Shown here piece after piece: positions 5,644 to 8,650 of a stretch of DNA of 8,650 nt; position 1 is the stretch's first letter; each line of letters begins with the position of its first letter. The position numbers and the translations under genes are program-made. Source of the DNA: Bacillota bacterium (GTDB taxonomy: Bacteria > Bacillota > Clostridia > Peptostreptococcales > Anaerovoracaceae); the NCBI GenBank assembly GCA_016284575.1, contig JAEEPD010000101.1, positions 1-8,650 of the forward strand, written 5' to 3'. The notes under the pieces were generated by a model. It searched no databases. It saw only the letters and a list, made by a program, of their open reading frames with translations, and was not told the DNA's origin.

Positions 5644-7491
5644 CTATATGGCTTCCGCATTCACGAACTGGGCATTCCACAGCTGCCAGTAGAAGCCGCC
5701 TCTTGCCAGCAGCTCCTCGTGATTTCCGGTCTCAACGATGTCGCCGTCCTTCATTACAAGTATTATATCCGATTCCCTTATCGTAGAAAGCCTGTGGGCT
5801 ATGGTAAAGGAGGTGCGTCCCTCAGTCAGCTTTTCCATGGCATTCTGTACCAGCTGCTCCGTACGGGTATCCACAGAGGATGTGGCTTCATCAAGTATCA
5901 GAAGCGGCGCATTTTTGATCATCGCCCTTGCTATGGTCATCAGCTGCCTCTGTCCTGCGGACATATTGGAATCATCCGTCAGAACGGTATCGTAGCCCTT
6001 GGGAAGACTCATTATGTACCGGTGGAGGCCCACGGCCTTGCAGGCTTCGATTACCCTCTCGTCCGGCACATCCTTCATGCTGTAGACGATGTTTTCCTTT
6101 ATTGTCCCCTCGAAGAGCCAGGAATCCTGAAGCACCATGCAGAACAGGTCGTGGACGTTTTCTCTGGTCAGTTCGCTGGTCTTTACGCCATCGATGGAAA
6201 TATACCCCCCATCCAGCTCGTAGAAGCGCATCAGGAGGTTCACTATGGTGGTCTTTCCCGCACCGGTGGGGCCTACTATAGCAACCTTCTTACCGGGCTC
6301 TATAGTGGCCGAGAAGTCCTTTATTATGGTCCTTCCGGGCTCGTAGCCGAACCTTACGTGGCTGAATTCCACCCTGCCCTTCACAGCCCCCTTCGGATCG
6401 ATAAAGGCGGTCTTTCCGCTCTCATCCTCCATCTGAGGCTCCTCCAGGAAGCCGAAGATGCGCTCCGCGGCAGCCGCGGCGGACTGAAGCTCCGTGATGG
6501 ACTGGGCCACCATGCTCAGGGGCTGGGTGAACAGCTTCACATAGATTATAAATGCAACGATGACGCCGAAGCTGATATCGCCTCTGGCTGTAAGTATGGC
6601 GCCCTCAACGCAGACCGCCACATAACCGATATTGCCCACGAGGGTCATAAGGGGATTCATTATGCCGGACAGGAACTGGCTCATAAGATTGCTGGTGTAG
6701 AGCTTTTCGTTGAGCTCGTCAAATACCGCCAGCGCCTCCTCCTCGCCATTATAGGCCTTTACGATGTCGTGGCCGGCGAAGGTCTCCTCCACGTGGCCGT
6801 TGATCCGGCCGAGATAGACCTGCCTTGCCACAAAGTGCTTCTGGGAGATCCTGATGATCAGATTCATACCAACAAAGCCTATGATGCTGGCGCCAAGAGC
6901 CGTGAAGCCAAGTATAAGGTTCGCAGAAAGCATCAGTATCCCGCTTCCGAGTATCTGAATGATGGCCCCCAGCATCTGAGGCAGAGCATTGTTCAGAGAC
7001 ATGCCCACGGTATCCACGTCATTGGTTACTCTACTGAGCAGATCGCCAAAGGATGCGGAGTCGAAGCGGGACAGCGGCACCTCATTGATCTTGTGGTCTA
7101 TGCCCTTGCGCATCTGGTGCATTATATATTGGGTGACATTTGTCATGGAGAAGGCTCTGGTGTAGACCAGGACTCCGCTCAGCACATAATATGCGCCGGT
7201 TACGATGCTCAGGCTGAGGATCGCTCCCGTATCGAGAGCTCCGCTCTCCATGCCTGCGCTTATGAGATCCGTTATGTTTTTCAGCCTGTTGGGACCAAGC
7301 AGCAGCAGGCTGATGCTCGCGACCGTGCAGATTATGGCAAGTATAAACAGGCCCTTTTTGTCTTTTCCAAAGAAGTATACAGATTTCCAGGCCGCCTTGA
7401 AATCGTGGGGCTTTTCAGCCACCCTCATGCCGTGACCGCCCCTTCTGCGGTTCATGTTTACAGATCCGAATTCATATGCATTCTTAGCCAT
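5644..7491 (-). CDS. Heterodimeric ABC exporter subunit, catalytically complete half
   Basis: A 615-residue half-transporter with a fused membrane domain and nucleotide-binding domain in the cytoplasmic membrane. About 40 N-terminal cytosolic residues (RRRGGHGMRVAEKPHDFKAA) resemble the start of YfiC-type subunits. Hydrophobic segments lie near 48-67, 91-112, 168-213 (two), 275-300 and 305-325. The NBD shows Walker A GPTGAGKTT (407-415), Q-loop Q455, signature MSAGQ (510-514, non-canonical), Walker B LLILDE with catalytic E535, SSVD D-loop, and switch H566. A full Walker B Glu and His with an off-consensus signature is the pattern of the TM288/BmrD-like half. The start lies 11 bases after the partner gene, with SD AGGAGGTG (7497-7504) overlapping that gene's stop, so the two are co-translated. 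Substrate cannot be told: drugs, lipids or peptides are all possible. Confidence 0.95.
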   Translation of the reverse strand: MAKNAYEFGSVNMNRRRGGHGMRVAEKPHDFKAAWKSVYFFGKDKKGLFILAIICTVASISLLLLGPNRLKNITDLISAGMESGALDTGAILSLSIVTGAYYVLSGVLVYTRAFSMTNVTQYIMHQMRKGIDHKINEVPLSRFDSASFGDLLSRVTNDVDTVGMSLNNALPQMLGAIIQILGSGILMLSANLILGFTALGASIIGFVGMNLIIRISQKHFVARQVYLGRINGHVEETFAGHDIVKAYNGEEEALAVFDELNEKLYTSNLMSQFLSGIMNPLMTLVGNIGYVAVCVEGAILTARGDISFGVIVAFIIYVKLFTQPLSMVAQSITELQSAAAAAERIFGFLEEPQMEDESGKTAFIDPKGAVKGRVEFSHVRFGYEPGRTIIKDFSATIEPGKKVAIVGPTGAGKTTIVNLLMRFYELDGGYISIDGVKTSELTRENVHDLFCMVLQDSWLFEGTIKENIVYSMKDVPDERVIEACKAVGLHRYIMSLPKGYDTVLTDDSNMSAGQRQLMTIARAMIKNAPLLILDEATSSVDTRTEQLVQNAMEKLTEGRTSFTIAHRLSTIRESDIILVMKDGDIVETGNHEELLARGGFYWQLWNAQFVNAEAI

Positions 7492-7502
7492 GACCGCACC
7501 TC

Positions 7503-8650
7503 CTAAAGATCTTCCTCAGAGAGCTGAGTGTATGCTATCTCCTGATAGAGCCTGCAGCTTTTCATCAGCTCCCTGTGTGTGCCTTCAGCTATTATACGGC
7601 CCTCGTCCATCACCAGGATCTTATCCGCATCCCGGATGGTACCGATGCGCTGGGCGACGATGATGCTGGTGACTCCGGCGGTCTTTTCCCTGAGCTCAGC
7701 CCGAAGCAGCTTGTCCGTCTGGTAGTCCAGGGCCGAGAAGCTGTCGTCAAACAGATATATTTCCGGCTTTCTTGCCACAGCCCTTGCTATGGAAAGGCGC
7801 TGCCGCTGGCCGCCGGACACGTTCATGCCGCCCCGGGAGATATCGCCGTCATAGCCCTTTTCCATGCGTTCCACAAAATCCTTTGCCTGGGCTATGGCTA
7901 CCGCCTCCTCCACCGCCTTGCGGCTCACCTTTTCCCTGCCATTGTCGCCGTAGGCCACATTTGAGGCCACAGTGCCTGTGAAGAGTATGGCCCTCTGGGG
8001 CGCCAGGCCTATCCTGTCGTGAAGGGCCTTCTGGGTGTAGTCCCGGACGTCTCTTCCGTCCACCAGCACCTGCCCGGATTCGGCATCGTAAAAGCGCACT
8101 ATAAGATTAAGAAGCGTGGATTTGCCGCTTCCCGTGGCACCTATTATGGCAGTCGTCTTGCCAGCCTCAGCAGTAAAGCTTATGTCAGTGAGGGCATCTG
8201 AACCGGTGCCGGGATACCTGTAGCAGACATTGCGGAATTCCACGGTGCCCTCCATGCCGGGAAGCCCTTCCGTCTCGGGACCATCCTTAAGAACGGGCTG
8301 GGTATCCAGTATCTGATTGATGCGCTCGGAGGCCACCATGGCTCTTGGCAGCATGTTGAATATCATGTTGAGGCTCATGAAAGCCATGAGGAGCTTGGAT
8401 GCGTAGGTGGAGAAGACCACCATAGCTGCAAAAATACCCAGCTGCTCCGCGGCGTTTGCTGAGCGGGCTATCATGAAGGCTCCGGTGCAGTAGATCGCAA
8501 TGGTAAGCCCGTTGTTTACGATGGTCATGGTGGGCTGCATCAGCGCCATGGCATGGCGGGCCTTCCGCTGGTTGACGGTATAGGTTTTGTTTATTTCCTC
8601 GAATCTGGCCTCCTGAAAATCCTCGGCATTATATGCCCTGACAACCCGTA
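7503..8650 (-). CDS. Heterodimeric ABC exporter subunit, degenerate-site half, 5' end outside window
   Basis: The reading frame is open to the right edge, so the N-terminal membrane helices are missing. The first 381 residues visible start RVVRAYNAEDFQEARFEE, the intracellular-loop/coupling-helix block of type IV ABC exporters. The internal Met at 8549 is therefore not a start. NBD motifs, numbered from that Met: Walker A GATGSGKST (137-145), Q-loop Q185, canonical signature VSGGQ (244-248), Walker B IYLFDD with Asp (269) where the catalytic Glu should be, and Gln (300) in place of the switch His in VAQRIGTI. These changes make the ATP site built on its own Walker motifs degenerate, as in TM287, BmrC or LmrC. 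It lies directly upstream of the complete half and would pair with it. Specific gene name and substrate not recognisable. Confidence 0.95.
   Translation of the reverse strand, partial: RVVRAYNAEDFQEARFEEINKTYTVNQRKARHAMALMQPTMTIVNNGLTIAIYCTGAFMIARSANAAEQLGIFAAMVVFSTYASKLLMAFMSLNMIFNMLPRAMVASERINQILDTQPVLKDGPETEGLPGMEGTVEFRNVCYRYPGTGSDALTDISFTAEAGKTTAIIGATGSGKSTLLNLIVRFYDAESGQVLVDGRDVRDYTQKALHDRIGLAPQRAILFTGTVASNVAYGDNGREKVSRKAVEEAVAIAQAKDFVERMEKGYDGDISRGGMNVSGGQRQRLSIARAVARKPEIYLFDDSFSALDYQTDKLLRAELREKTAGVTSIIVAQRIGTIRDADKILVMDEGRIIAEGTHRELMKSCRLYQEIAYTQLSEEDL

Noticed and set aside
5719..7506. 595-codon open frame on the plus strand, antisense to almost all of the ABC gene
   Set aside because: It mirrors a clear ABC exporter with all motifs, shows no protein family features itself, and is rich in His/Gly/Tyr as expected from complement codons.
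7503..8549. Internal Met at 8549 as the start of the upstream ABC half
   Set aside because: The frame stays open to the window edge and encodes the conserved RVVRAYNAED block upstream, so the gene is simply cut.

Overview
The window looks like a chromosomal housekeeping region of a Bacillota bacterium, most likely class Clostridia. This rests on gene content and order: rqcH beside yicC, then gmk and rpoZ, as in the Bacillus yloA-yloC-remA-gmk-rpoZ neighbourhood. Strong SD sequences (GGAGG) and sigma-A-type promoters agree. GC content is moderate. There is no sign of phage, insertion sequence, CRISPR, tRNA or rRNA.

Layout, left to right. At 1-734 (minus) is rpsB (ribosomal protein S2), cut by the left edge. 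It is preceded by a short structured leader and by the terminator of the next unit. At 906-2572 (minus) lies a compact gmk-rpoZ-tcdA operon: guanylate kinase, RNA polymerase omega with a long acidic tail, and the tRNA t6A dehydratase. It has its own clear promoter at 2623-2651. At 2668-2850 is a gap that holds a promoter with a perfect TTGACA box, a foldable region of about 110 nt and a strong terminator, but no reading frame. This is the best candidate for something undescribed. At 2848-3735 (minus) is yicC, an endoribonuclease-family gene. A 126-bp divergent region with a long imperfect inverted repeat separates it from rqcH (3862-5544, plus), the bacterial ribosome quality-control Ala-tailing factor. 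A bidirectional terminator follows. At 5644-8650 (minus) are two adjacent ABC exporter half-transporters. Their asymmetric catalytic motifs mark them as the two halves of one heterodimeric exporter. The upstream half is cut by the right edge.

Functionally the left two thirds is about translation and RNA: S2, tRNA modification, polymerase omega, guanine nucleotide supply (Gmk), an RNase-family protein and nascent-chain rescue. The ABC pair is an independent efflux or export unit that converges on rqcH. The remA gene usual between yicC and gmk in Bacillus-type genomes is absent here, and the putative small RNA occupies its place.
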